A stretch of 34,252 nucleotides of DNA from Thermoplasmata archaeon (lineage in GTDB: Archaea; Thermoplasmatota; Thermoplasmata; Lutacidiplasmatales; UBA184), in NCBI GenBank assembly GCA_030039715.1, contig JASHVA010000054.1, positions 1-34,252 of the forward strand. Reading direction: 5' to 3'. A model generated the notes under the pieces. It worked only from the letters and a program-made list of their open reading frames with translations, was not told the DNA's origin and ran no database searches. Below, in pieces: positions 1-8,394 of the stretch. Positions within the stretch are counted from its first letter, which is position 1, and the number at the start of each line of letters is the position of its first letter. The translations under genes were made by a program, and so were the position numbers.

Positions 1-1
1 C

Positions 2-661
2 GCGGCGGCGCGCGGAAAGCGCCGAGTGCGCGTCGTCTCCTGCAACACCACCGGCATCGCCCGGGCGGCGGCGGTGCTCCTGCCGCGCTGGGGCGTCGAG
101 CGGTGGGACGTGACGCTCGTTCGGCGCGCGGCGGATCCCGCCGAGTCGAAGAAGGGCCCGATCAACGGGATCGTCCCGTCGCTGCACATCCCGTCGCACC
201 ACGGTCCGGACGTCCAGACGATCTTCCCCGGGCTCCCGATCGAGACGGTGGCGGTCGTCGTGCCCACGACGCTCATGCACGTGCACGTGAACCACGTCCG
301 GCTGGCGCGGGCCCCGGCGGGGGCGGCGGAGATCGTCGACGCGTTCCGGAGCGCGCCGCGCTTCCGGGTCTTCGCCCCGTGGGAGCAGGCGGACGCCACC
401 CCTCAGGTGATGGAGTACGCCCGGGGACGGGGGATCGGCTTCGACGACCTGATGGAGAACGTCGTCTGGCAGGAAGGCGTCTCGCTCGAAGGGAAGGACG
501 CGTACTTCTTCCAGGCGATCCACCAGGAGTCGGTGACCGTTCCCGAGAACGTCGACGCGATCCGCGCGATGTTCGACCTCGCCCCGGACGGCCCGACCTC
601 CGTGGCCCAGACCGACCGCGCCCTGGGGATCCCGAACGGCGAGCGGGGGCGGGGCACCTGA
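2..661 (+). CDS. gap: Type II (archaeal) glyceraldehyde-3-phosphate dehydrogenase, 5' truncated by window edge
   Basis: Frame open to window start; VVSCNTTGI catalytic Cys motif, HHGPDVQTIFPGLPIETVAVVVPTTLMHVH and the C-terminal archaeal GAPDH pattern (AIHQESVTVPENVDAIRAM). Confidence 0.93.
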   Translation, partial: AAARGKRRVRVVSCNTTGIARAAAVLLPRWGVERWDVTLVRRAADPAESKKGPINGIVPSLHIPSHHGPDVQTIFPGLPIETVAVVVPTTLMHVHVNHVRLARAPAGAAEIVDAFRSAPRFRVFAPWEQADATPQVMEYARGRGIGFDDLMENVVWQEGVSLEGKDAYFFQAIHQESVTVPENVDAIRAMFDLAPDGPTSVAQTDRALGIPNGERGRGT

Positions 662-1038
662 GCGCGGCGTCGAGCGGGCCCGCGGACGACCTCCCCGCCG
701 GCTCGCGGGATCCCGGGAAGGCCCGCCGTGCCGCCCAGGACCCGAAGCGGCCGGGCGAGCGCTGCCGCTCCGCGCCCGGCGCCTGGGTCCCGGTCATCGA
801 CCGCAATGCGTGCGAAGGGAAGTCGGACTGCGTCGCCGTCTGCCCGTACTCGGTCTTCGAGCTCGGGACGCTCACGGACGAGGAGTACGCGTCGCTCAGC
901 TACGTCGGCCGGTTGAAGGCGCGGCACCACGAACGGAAGACGTCGCGCACGCCGCTCGCCTCCGCCTGCCGCGCGTGCGGCCTCTGCGTCGTCGCGTGCC
1001 CCGAGGACGCTATCCGCCTCGTCCGGTCCGGCGGCTAG
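658..1038 (+). CDS. Ferredoxin-type iron-sulfur protein; start codon uncertain (CTG at 658 overlapping the gap stop?)
   Basis: IDRNACEGKSDCVAVCPYSVFEL and CRACGLCVVACPEDAIRLV cluster motifs in the C-terminus of ORF 103..1038; no in-frame ATG/GTG/TTG close to the conserved domain. Confidence 0.75.
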   Translation: MSAASSGPADDLPAGSRDPGKARRAAQDPKRPGERCRSAPGAWVPVIDRNACEGKSDCVAVCPYSVFELGTLTDEEYASLSYVGRLKARHHERKTSRTPLASACRACGLCVVACPEDAIRLVRSGG

Positions 1039-1072
1039 CGCGCTCGCTGCGCCGCCGGCGGAGCCGACCCCA

Positions 1073-1084
1073 ATTATCTTATAG
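1073..1084 (+). promoter_or_regulatory. Putative TATA box for rpo7-spt4-DPCK
   Basis: AT-rich 'attatcttatag' in a GC-rich background, about 25 nt upstream of ATG 1108. Confidence 0.55.
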
Positions 1085-1107
1085 ACGGCCTAGCTCGCGC
1101 GCGGCGC

Positions 1108-1758
1108 ATGTACTATCTAGATCACCGTCGGGACGTCGTTCGGATCCCGCCCGAGCGGCTCGGGCCCGAACTCTCGAACGTGCTCACCGAGCTCGCCCAG
1201 CAGCAGTTCGAGGGGAAGCTCGTCGACGGCCAGAACCTCGCGGTCACGATCCGCGACGTGAAGCCGCTCGGCGAGGGGCACATCATCCACGGCGACGGCG
1301 GCGTCTACCAGGAGGTCGAGTACCAGGCCCTCCTCTTCCGGCCCGAGATCCAGGAGGTCGTCGAGGGTTCGGTCGTCGAGATCCGCAAGTTCGGCGCGTT
1401 CGTCCGTTTCGGCCCGCTCGACGGGCTCCTCCACGTCTCGCAGATCATGGACGACCGGGTGAACATCGACGAACACAACCAGCGCCTGGTCGGCGTCGAG
1501 TCGAAGAAGGACTTGAAAGTCGGCTACAAGGTCCGCGCGCGGGTCGTCTCGCTCTCGCTCTCCGAGATCTCCCCCCGCGACAGCCGTATCGGGCTCACGA
1601 TGCGCCAGCCGGCGCTCGGGCGGCTCGAGTGGATCCAGGAGCTGCACAAGAAGTCGGAGGAGAAGGGCGGGAAGAAGGGCGGGCCGCCGGCGGGCAAGCG
1701 CGCCGCGGCGAAGCCGGCCGCGGACGCGAAGGCCCCGGCGGCCACGGGGGCCTCATGA
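1108..1758 (+). CDS. rpo7: DNA-directed RNA polymerase subunit Rpo7 (RpoE'), S1 domain, with Lys/Ala-rich C-terminal tail
   Basis: MYYLDHRRDVVRIPPERLG N-terminus; VVEIRKFGAFVRFGPLDGLLHVSQIMDD S1 motif; followed by spt4. Confidence 0.96.
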   Translation: MYYLDHRRDVVRIPPERLGPELSNVLTELAQQQFEGKLVDGQNLAVTIRDVKPLGEGHIIHGDGGVYQEVEYQALLFRPEIQEVVEGSVVEIRKFGAFVRFGPLDGLLHVSQIMDDRVNIDEHNQRLVGVESKKDLKVGYKVRARVVSLSLSEISPRDSRIGLTMRQPALGRLEWIQELHKKSEEKGGKKGGPPAGKRAAAKPAADAKAPAATGAS

Positions 1759-1940
1759 TCAACCTCAAGGCGTGCAAGAACTGCAACACGATCACCGACC
1801 AGGCGAAGTGCCCCCGGTGCGGCGGGGAGACCTCCCGCGAGTGGCAGGGGTACCTCGTCGTGATCGACCCCGAGAAGTCCGAGATCGCCCGGAAGATGGG
1901 AATCCATGCCGCGGGCCGGTACGCGCTCCGCGTCAAGTGA
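1755..1940 (+). CDS. spt4: Transcription elongation factor Spt4 (RpoE'')
   Basis: MINLKACKNCNTITDQAKCPRCGGETSREWQGYLVVIDPEKSEIARKMGI...GRYALRVK; CxxC/CxxC zinc ribbon; ATGA overlap with rpo7. In the track it is buried in ORF 810..1940. Confidence 0.95.
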   Translation: MINLKACKNCNTITDQAKCPRCGGETSREWQGYLVVIDPEKSEIARKMGIHAAGRYALRVK

Positions 1941-2475
1941 CGAGCGGGCCTGGTGGGTTCCGGAGTCGCTCCGTCCCACGCTCGCCGAGCGGTACGGCCC
2001 GGTCTACGCGGGCCCCGAGGCGGACCGACGGATCCGCGCGCTCGGCGTGTTCGCCACCTGCGGAGACCGCGTCACCGCCCGGGCGATCGAGCTCGGCCAT
2101 CTTCCGCTCGTCGGGATCGTCGACTACAAGACGCGACGCGAGGAGGAGATCCCGCGCGGCACGTTCGAGGCGCTCGCGCGCCGGCGAACGGTCCGGGTCG
2201 CGAACCCGCCCGGCTACCTCACGGAGGATCTCCGGAGCGCGGTCCGCAAGCTGATCGCGCAGGGCGGAGGTCTCATCGAGGTCGCCGGCGAGGAGGACAT
2301 GGGCTCGCTCGCGCTCGTCGAGGCGATGCCGGCCGGCTCGATCGTGCTGTACGGCATCCCGGGCGAGGGCGTCTCGTTCGTCCTCGCGGACGCCATCGCG
2401 AAGGAGCACGTGCGCCTCCTGATCGGCCAGCTCGAGCTGCGGCGGCTCCCCCGGACGAAGCTCCCCGCCCGTTAG
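1906..2475 (+). CDS. GTP-dependent dephospho-CoA kinase (DUF359 family)
   Basis: GIVDYKTRREEEIP, VANPPGYLTEDLRSAVRKLI, VAGEEDMGSLALVEAMPAGSIVLYGIPGEGVSFVL; classic neighbour of spt4 in archaea. Confidence 0.92.
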   Translation: MPRAGTRSASSDERAWWVPESLRPTLAERYGPVYAGPEADRRIRALGVFATCGDRVTARAIELGHLPLVGIVDYKTRREEEIPRGTFEALARRRTVRVANPPGYLTEDLRSAVRKLIAQGGGLIEVAGEEDMGSLALVEAMPAGSIVLYGIPGEGVSFVLADAIAKEHVRLLIGQLELRRLPRTKLPAR

Positions 2476-2485
2476 GCGAACCGGC

Positions 2486-3271
2486 TCACGGACGGGCGGC
2501 GCGCCTCGCCCGGGCGGCGGTCGACCTCGACGCCCCTTCCTCCGTGCGGTCGAAGGCGAGCAACTCGTTGCCGTCCGGGTCGGCAAAGAGCAGCGTCCGC
2601 TCGCCCCACGGCTGTTGCTCGACGCCCTGGAGGATGCGAGCGCCCGCGTGGCGGAGGCGGAGCTCGAGCGCCGAAACGCTGTCGGTCTGGAAGACGATCC
2701 CGGTGCGGATCCCGAGACGGGCCTTCGTCTCGGAGTAGTGCGGCTCCCCCCAGTCCGGACGGGGGGCGATCAGCGAGATCGCCGTGGTCCCCGGACCGAG
2801 ACCGAGCTCGACGTACTGCTGGTCGGGGTCGTGCGAGAGGACCGTCAGGCCGAGCACCTCACGGTACCAGTCGATCGCGCGACGCTGGTCGCTCACGACG
2901 ACGGGGATCCGCTGGAGGAGCGTGAGGCGTCCGGCGCCGCGCGCCGGCGGCGGCTCCAGGCTCACGCCGGTGCCGGCGAGCGCCGGGCTCCACTCGAGGA
3001 GCTCGTACCGGCTCCCCGGCAGCGCCCGGAGCGGGTCGGCCCGCAGGACGCGCTCGGCCTCGGCCCGGTCCGCCGCCCGAAAGACGAGGAAGTCGCCGGG
3101 AGGCTCGACGAGCGGTCCGTGACCGACGAGCCGTCCGACCCGGTCGACGTGCTCGGTGAAGTCGCGTAGGGCGCGCCGGTCCGCCGCGGTCGACTCGGCG
3201 TCGACGGGCCGCCAGACGACGCGGAGGAAGAGGTGGCGGGGCGCGCGCCCCGGCCGGCGGGCGGCGGTCAT
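2486..3271 (-). CDS. Two-domain protein: N-terminal YCII-like ferredoxin-fold domain + C-terminal VOC/glyoxalase domain
   Basis: N-terminus FTEHVDRVGRLVGHGPLVEPPGDFLVFRAADRAEAERVLRADP (YCII-like); C-terminus RAIDWYREVLGLTVLSHDPDQQYVELGLG...LFADPDGNELLAFD (VOC). Confidence 0.8.
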   Translation of the reverse strand: MTAARRPGRAPRHLFLRVVWRPVDAESTAADRRALRDFTEHVDRVGRLVGHGPLVEPPGDFLVFRAADRAEAERVLRADPLRALPGSRYELLEWSPALAGTGVSLEPPPARGAGRLTLLQRIPVVVSDQRRAIDWYREVLGLTVLSHDPDQQYVELGLGPGTTAISLIAPRPDWGEPHYSETKARLGIRTGIVFQTDSVSALELRLRHAGARILQGVEQQPWGERTLLFADPDGNELLAFDRTEEGASRSTAARARRAARP

Positions 3272-3340
3272 CGCGGGGGACCGTACGTTCCGGAGAAGTT
3301 AGAGGTCGCGACGGCCCGTCTCGAGAGTCGACTTTAGGTG

Positions 3341-3354
3341 CTATTATATAGTAA
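3341..3354 (+). promoter_or_regulatory. Putative TATA box for hsp20
   Basis: 'ctattatatagtaa' about 45 nt upstream of ATG 3395. Confidence 0.65.
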
Positions 3355-3394
3355 CGCAAACTTACACTTACCGTATTCCCTGAGGGAGAAGACG

Positions 3395-3883
3395 ATGACG
3401 AAGGAGATCCAGGAAGCAGAGAGATCGACCGACCCGTGGAGCGACCTCGACCGAGCGCTCGAGCTGACCCGCGCCCAGTTCTACCAGGCGTTCGGCCTGA
3501 GCCCGCTCGTCGCGGTCGGAACGGTCGGCCCGAACGGCACGCCGGCGGAGTTCCGCGCGCCCCGGCTCGACGTCGCGGACACCGGTAAGTCCTACAGGAT
3601 CGTCGCCGAGATCCCGGGCATCCCGAAGGAGCAGCTCGAGATCCGCGTGCGCGGCACGAACGTCGAGATCCGCGGCGAGAGCTCGAAGGACACCGAGGCG
3701 AAGGACGCCGAGTACGTGCACCGCGAGCGCACCTACGCCGGCTTCTACCGGAGCTTCGAGATGCCCGAGGCCGTCGTCGCGGCCGACGCGAAGGCGAAGG
3801 TCGCGAACGGCGTGCTCGAACTCGAGCTCCCCAAGGTGAACCCGACCCCGTCCTCGGACGAGGTCAAGGTCCCGGTCCAGTAG
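3395..3883 (+). CDS. hsp20: Small heat shock protein Hsp20 (alpha-crystallin domain)
   Basis: YRIVAEIPGIPKEQLEIRVRGTNVEIRGESS...YAGFYRSFEMPEAVVAADAKAKVANGVLELELPK. Confidence 0.94.
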   Translation: MTKEIQEAERSTDPWSDLDRALELTRAQFYQAFGLSPLVAVGTVGPNGTPAEFRAPRLDVADTGKSYRIVAEIPGIPKEQLEIRVRGTNVEIRGESSKDTEAKDAEYVHRERTYAGFYRSFEMPEAVVAADAKAKVANGVLELELPKVNPTPSSDEVKVPVQ

Positions 3884-3994
3884 GACCGCCCACCCCTTCC
3901 GTCCCGGGCGCTCGGCGCCCGGGACCCCGATTTTCCCGCGGACCGCGGTACTCGCCTACAAGTATCCCCGCGCGACTTCCCGCGCGAGGCGACG

Positions 3995-4303
3995 ATGTTC
4001 TGCGCCCAGTGTGGCAAGGAGATCCCGTCCGGCAGCCCGACGTGTCCGGCCTGCGGCTACCTCGCGATGCCGCCCGGCCCGAAATCCCCGGGAGCCCGCT
4101 CGTTCGAGGACGCCGTCGGCGAGGTCCGGCGGGCGGCCCAGGAGCTCGCCCGGACCGCGGCGGACCTATCGAAGCGGGCGGGAACCGAGGCGAAGAAGGC
4201 GGCGCGGGACCCGGCCGGAACGGCCCGACGGGCGAGCCGCAAGGCCGCGGACGAGCTCGACCGAGCGGCCCACGAGGTCGAACGGATCCTGAGGGACCTC
4301 TGA
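3995..4303 (+). CDS. Zinc-ribbon protein with long Ala/Lys/Arg-rich amphipathic helical tail
   Basis: MFCAQCGKEIPSGSPTCPACGY ribbon followed by ~65 aa of charged Ala-rich helix. Confidence 0.75.
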   Translation: MFCAQCGKEIPSGSPTCPACGYLAMPPGPKSPGARSFEDAVGEVRRAAQELARTAADLSKRAGTEAKKAARDPAGTARRASRKAADELDRAAHEVERILRDL

Positions 4304-4388
4304 GCGTCGCCGTCGTGCCGCTAAGGGACCGCTCGATGCGATCCCGCTCCCGGGAAGCGTTTAGCCCCGGGGTGCCTCCCCGCGCGGG

Positions 4389-4697
4389 ATGACCGAGGGC
4401 GTTCCGCCGCGCACGTTCATTTCCGACCTGCGGCCGGGCCGCGTCGCCACGTTCGAGGCCACGGTCGCCAAGCTGGAGGAGCCCCGGGAAGTTCCGCAGC
4501 GGACCGGGGGCACCACCCGGGTCCGGCGGGGAACCCTGCGGGACGGGACCGGCGAGATCACGCTCGTCTTGTGGGGGCGGGAGGTCGACCTCGTGGTCGA
4601 GGGCGACCCGGTCCGGATCGTCGAGGGCTGGGTCAAGGAGTACAAGGGCCGTCCCGAGGTCTCGCTGGGGCGGACCGGTCGGCTCGAGAAGCGGTGA
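4389..4697 (+). CDS. OB-fold single-stranded nucleic acid-binding protein (RPA/SSB-like)
   Basis: GRVATFEATVAKLEEPREV...VRRGTLRDGTGEITLVLWGREVDLVVEGDPVRIVEGWVKEYKGRPEVSLGRTG. Confidence 0.85.
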   Translation: MTEGVPPRTFISDLRPGRVATFEATVAKLEEPREVPQRTGGTTRVRRGTLRDGTGEITLVLWGREVDLVVEGDPVRIVEGWVKEYKGRPEVSLGRTGRLEKR

Positions 4698-4703
4698 CGG
4701 TCG

Positions 4704-5216
4704 GTGACCTGGGACAACTTCTTCAGCGCCGAGGTCGGGGCGGCGGCGGCGCTCGCCGGGCTCATCTTCGTCGGGATCTCGATCAACCTCCAGCGGATCC
4801 TCGCGCTCCCGATGATCGTCAATCGGGCGTTCCAGGCGCTCTTGATCCTGCTCGCGATCCTGGGCGTCGAGTCGATCCTGCTCGTCCCGGACCTGAGCAC
4901 CGAGGACGCCGGGCTCAGCGTGCTCGCGGTCGGGCTCCTCCTCGTCATCGCGATCAACGTGCTCGAGGTCCGCAGCTGGAGAGACACCGCGGCGAATCTC
5001 GACAAGCTCGTGGCGCAGCACCCCGCGAACTACCGGGGGCTCCTCGCGCAGCACACCGTCGAGATCCAGCTCCCGTCGGCGATGATCCTCCTGGGCGGGG
5101 TCTTCCTCGTCGTCGGGAACTCCTGGGCCCTCTACTGGTTCGTTCCGGCGACGCTCGTGAGCTTCCTGCTCGCGATCGGCGAGGCCTGGGTGATCACGGT
5201 CGAGATCCTGCGGTAG
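4704..5216 (+). CDS. Integral membrane protein, ~4 TM helices, unknown function
   Basis: GTG start; hydrophobic segments AAALAGLIFVGISI, ALLILLAILGVESILLV, LSVLAVGLLLVIAINVL, ALYWFVPATLVSFLLAIGEAWVITVEIL. Confidence 0.75.
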   Translation: MTWDNFFSAEVGAAAALAGLIFVGISINLQRILALPMIVNRAFQALLILLAILGVESILLVPDLSTEDAGLSVLAVGLLLVIAINVLEVRSWRDTAANLDKLVAQHPANYRGLLAQHTVEIQLPSAMILLGGVFLVVGNSWALYWFVPATLVSFLLAIGEAWVITVEILR

Positions 5217-6798
5217 CGAGCCCGACCGTCTCCGTCACGGGCGGCTCGGCGGCGGAGGTCGCGGCGACGTCGGAACGGGTCCCGTCCTCCGCGAACGTGT
5301 AGTTCCGCAGGAACGCGGCGAGGATCCCGCCGACGAGGGTGAGCAGCGCCCCGACGCCGAAGATCCAGTGGAACGCGCTCGCGCTCGGGAGCACCACCGT
5401 CTCCCCCGGGCCGACGAGGTAGGCGGCGGTGAAGCTCGCGAGGATCGAGGCGACGAGGACCGGCCCGATGCTCGCGCCGAGGTCCTGGAACATCTCCATC
5501 ATCCCGGTCTGGATGCCGGTCTCGCCGCGGCGGCTCGCGAGCACGACCATGTTGGTCGCCGAGATCAGCATCGCCACGAGCCCGACGAAGATCGGGATCG
5601 GTGTCACGAGGAGGTTCGTGTACGAGTGGCCGAAGGCGAGCACGAGCAGGTAGCCGACGGTGGCGAGCGCCGCGCCGAGGATCATCACCGGCTTCGGACC
5701 GAACCGGGTGATCGCGCGGCCGACGAACGGCGCCGCGACGAGCATCGACATCGTCGTGGGGAGGCTCAGGACGCCGAACTCGAAGATCGAGCGCCCGAGG
5801 CCGACGATCGGGGTCTCCACGAGGATCGTGAGCCCGACGAACCCGAGGAAGATCGAGATGCCGATCAGCAGCGCGGCGAAATAGCTGATCGCGAGGTTCC
5901 GTTCCCGGAATCGCTCGAGCCGGACCATCGGGTCGGCCGCGGTCTCTTCGCGCAGGTAGAAGCCGACGGCGAGCGCCGCGGAGATCACGAACAGTTCGGG
6001 CACGCCGATCGGGACGGGCCCGAGGTGGGCGGCCGCGAGCGCGCCCCAGCCCCATGCCGGGGCCTGGGAGAGCCCGAGGAGCAGGGTCGCGAGCGCGCTC
6101 CCGAGCAGCGCCGCGCCGGGCACGTCGAGCCGGACGGCGAGACGGTGCTGGGACTCGGGGAGGATGAGGACCGTCATCGCGACGATCGCGACCGCGAACG
6201 GGATGACGAGGTGGTAGGCGTCCTGCCAGCCGTACGTCTGGATCACCCAGGCGCCGCCGAAGAGGCCGAGGGCGGCCCCGATCGCGAACATCGCCGCGAT
6301 CAGGCCCTGCGCCTGGGCGACCTGGGCGGGCGGGAGCTCCTCTCCCACGAGCGCGAAGGCGAGCGGGAACATCGCGAGCCCGACGCCCTGCACCCCGCGG
6401 GCGGCGATCAGGAGGTAGACGGCGTCGAGGCGGGAGAGGCCGGCCATCGTCGCGATCTGCGGCGTGAATCCGGTGATGGCGACCGCGACCGAGTACAGCC
6501 CCAGGACGACGAGGAGGATCCGCTTCTTCCCGTAGATGTCGCCGAGCTTCGCGAAGAGCGGGGTGGTCGAGACGCCGACCAGGAGGTAGGCCGAGACGAC
6601 CCAGGCGATCGTGGTGTACGGCACGTTGTCGTAGAACGCGACGAGCGTGGGGAGCGCCGGAACGAGCATCGTCTCGACGTAGTTCACCATCAACGCCGCG
6701 GCGGCGAGCACGAGCAGGATCGCCGCGCCGCGACGGGCGGCGACCGGTGCGGCGCTCTCGGCGACGGGGGAGGTCGGGTGGGCGGTCGCGGTGGCCAT
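5194..6798 (-). CDS. MFS transporter, DHA2-like (14-TM) drug/proton antiporter type
   Basis: MATATAHPT start; AKLGDIYGKKRILLVVLGLYSVA loop motif, ARGVQGVGLAMFPLAFALVGEELPP, many TM helices. Confidence 0.9.
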   Translation of the reverse strand: MATATAHPTSPVAESAAPVAARRGAAILLVLAAAALMVNYVETMLVPALPTLVAFYDNVPYTTIAWVVSAYLLVGVSTTPLFAKLGDIYGKKRILLVVLGLYSVAVAITGFTPQIATMAGLSRLDAVYLLIAARGVQGVGLAMFPLAFALVGEELPPAQVAQAQGLIAAMFAIGAALGLFGGAWVIQTYGWQDAYHLVIPFAVAIVAMTVLILPESQHRLAVRLDVPGAALLGSALATLLLGLSQAPAWGWGALAAAHLGPVPIGVPELFVISAALAVGFYLREETAADPMVRLERFRERNLAISYFAALLIGISIFLGFVGLTILVETPIVGLGRSIFEFGVLSLPTTMSMLVAAPFVGRAITRFGPKPVMILGAALATVGYLLVLAFGHSYTNLLVTPIPIFVGLVAMLISATNMVVLASRRGETGIQTGMMEMFQDLGASIGPVLVASILASFTAAYLVGPGETVVLPSASAFHWIFGVGALLTLVGGILAAFLRNYTFAEDGTRSDVAATSAAEPPVTETVGLATAGSRP

Positions 6799-6944
6799 GG
6801 TCTCTCCATCGGGCCGGGGGATGTCAATCCCGCGGCCGGAGCGCCCGTCGCGTCGCGCCGCGCGGACCCCCTCCGTGTCCGTTTCTTGCGACCGGGCCGT
6901 CACGGTCGGAACGCTCAAGCGCGCGCCGCCTCCTGCGCGGGGCC

Positions 6945-7907
6945 GTGAACGCGCCGACCCTGCGGCCCGAACCGCTGGACCTCGACATCTTCCGGGCGAT
7001 GTACGGGTCGAACACCGGCGCGCTCGCGGGGATGGACCCGCGCCTCAACGCGACGCGGATCGCCCGCCGTCTGAGGGTCGGACGCGCCCGGGTCGCCGCC
7101 CGGTTGAAGGCGTGGAGCGACTCCGGTTTCCTCTCCCGTCTCGACGTCTGGCTGAACCCGGCGCTCTTCGCGCACTACGGGGGGTTCTACAACGTCCGCG
7201 TCACCGACCCGCACGTCAAACCGTCGGTGATCGCCCGGCTCGGGCTCGTGGAAGGGGCGGTGTCGAGCATGGAGTTCCTCGGCGAGTGGGTGACGTTCGG
7301 CGTCGTCGTGCCCGAACCCGCGGCGTTCGAGCGCCTCCGGAAGCTCGTCGAGGGCTTCACGGGCGTCCGCTCGGTCGAGCCGGTGATGCCGTGGCCGGCC
7401 GTCGCGCCGAAGCGGGCCCTGACGCCGCTCGACCTGCGCGTCGTCCGGGCCCTGCGCGAACGGCCGACCGCCTCGCTCACGGAGATCGCGCGCCGGGTCG
7501 GGGTCTCCACCCGGACGATGACGCGGCGGTACGCCGAGCTCGTCGGCGACTGGGCAACCTGGTTCGTCCCCGTCTTCGACTTCCGCGCGATCAGCGACCC
7601 GATCGTCTCGGTCCTCGTCACGCTGGCCCCCGGGGCGTCGGCGACGGCGCTCGCCCGGCGGGTGCGCGCACGATACCCCCTGACCGAAGTGGTCGGCGGG
7701 ATCGAGGAGGGCCCGCCGGCGATCCTCTCGTTCTTCGCGATCCTTCCGTCGGCCGCCCATCTCGAAGAGCTCTCCCGCCTGATCGCCGGACAGGAGGGCG
7801 TCGCCGACGTCGAGACGAACGTGATGGTTCGGATGCACACGTTCCCGGGCTGGTTCGACCGTCAGCTCGATTCGCTGGAGCGCCAGGTCGTGGCCCGGGC
7901 GCCCTAG
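6945..7907 (+). CDS. Lrp/AsnC-like transcriptional regulator with two HTH units
   Basis: GTG start; NATRIARRLRVGRARVAARLKAWSDSGFL and SLTEIARRVGVSTRTMTRRYAELV; divergent to the MFS gene. Confidence 0.75.
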   Translation: MNAPTLRPEPLDLDIFRAMYGSNTGALAGMDPRLNATRIARRLRVGRARVAARLKAWSDSGFLSRLDVWLNPALFAHYGGFYNVRVTDPHVKPSVIARLGLVEGAVSSMEFLGEWVTFGVVVPEPAAFERLRKLVEGFTGVRSVEPVMPWPAVAPKRALTPLDLRVVRALRERPTASLTEIARRVGVSTRTMTRRYAELVGDWATWFVPVFDFRAISDPIVSVLVTLAPGASATALARRVRARYPLTEVVGGIEEGPPAILSFFAILPSAAHLEELSRLIAGQEGVADVETNVMVRMHTFPGWFDRQLDSLERQVVARAP

Positions 7908-8344
7908 CCCGCGGGGGTGCGTCCGGTCTCGGCGAGGCGCCGCGCCATCTCCGAGAGGATCGTGCGGAGCATCTCGGGGCGCTCCTGGGCGAATCCCCAG
8001 AACTCCCAACGCGAGAGGACGACCACGGTGGTCGGCTCCGTCGTCACGACGTCCGCCGAGCGGGGCCGGTCGTCGAACAGCGCGAGCTCCCCGAAGAAGT
8101 CGCCCGGACCGAGTCGGGCGAGGGAGGTCGAGCCCTTGCGGACCTGGACCCCACCGCTCAGGATGACGTAGAATCCGATGCCCCGCTCGCCGCGCTTCAC
8201 GACGGTCGAACCCTTCGCGATCGTGCGCAGCTTCGCGAGCGCCGCGAGCCGCTTCAGCTCGCGATCCTTGAGGCCCCCGAGCAGGGCGGAGCGACGGAGC
8301 CCCTCGACGATCGCCTTCTGCTCGTCGCTCGCCGCGAGGCTCAC
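7904..8344 (-). CDS. Cyclic nucleotide-binding domain protein
   Basis: ELKRLAALAKLRTIAKGSTVVKRGERGIGFYVILSGGVQVRKG...LGPGDFFGELALFDDRPRSADVVTTEPTTVVVLSRWEF; GTG start at 8344 with TATA-like ttta ~24 nt upstream. Confidence 0.9.
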   Translation of the reverse strand: MSLAASDEQKAIVEGLRRSALLGGLKDRELKRLAALAKLRTIAKGSTVVKRGERGIGFYVILSGGVQVRKGSTSLARLGPGDFFGELALFDDRPRSADVVTTEPTTVVVLSRWEFWGFAQERPEMLRTILSEMARRLAETGRTPAG

Positions 8345-8367
8345 CGGTCGCCCGAACGGGCCGGCGG

Positions 8368-8374
8368 ATAAAGA
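8368..8374 (-). promoter_or_regulatory. Putative TATA box for the cNMP-binding gene
   Basis: 'ctttat' on minus strand about 24 nt before GTG 8344. Confidence 0.45.
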
Positions 8375-8394
8375 CCTGTGCCCCCGACCGGGGC

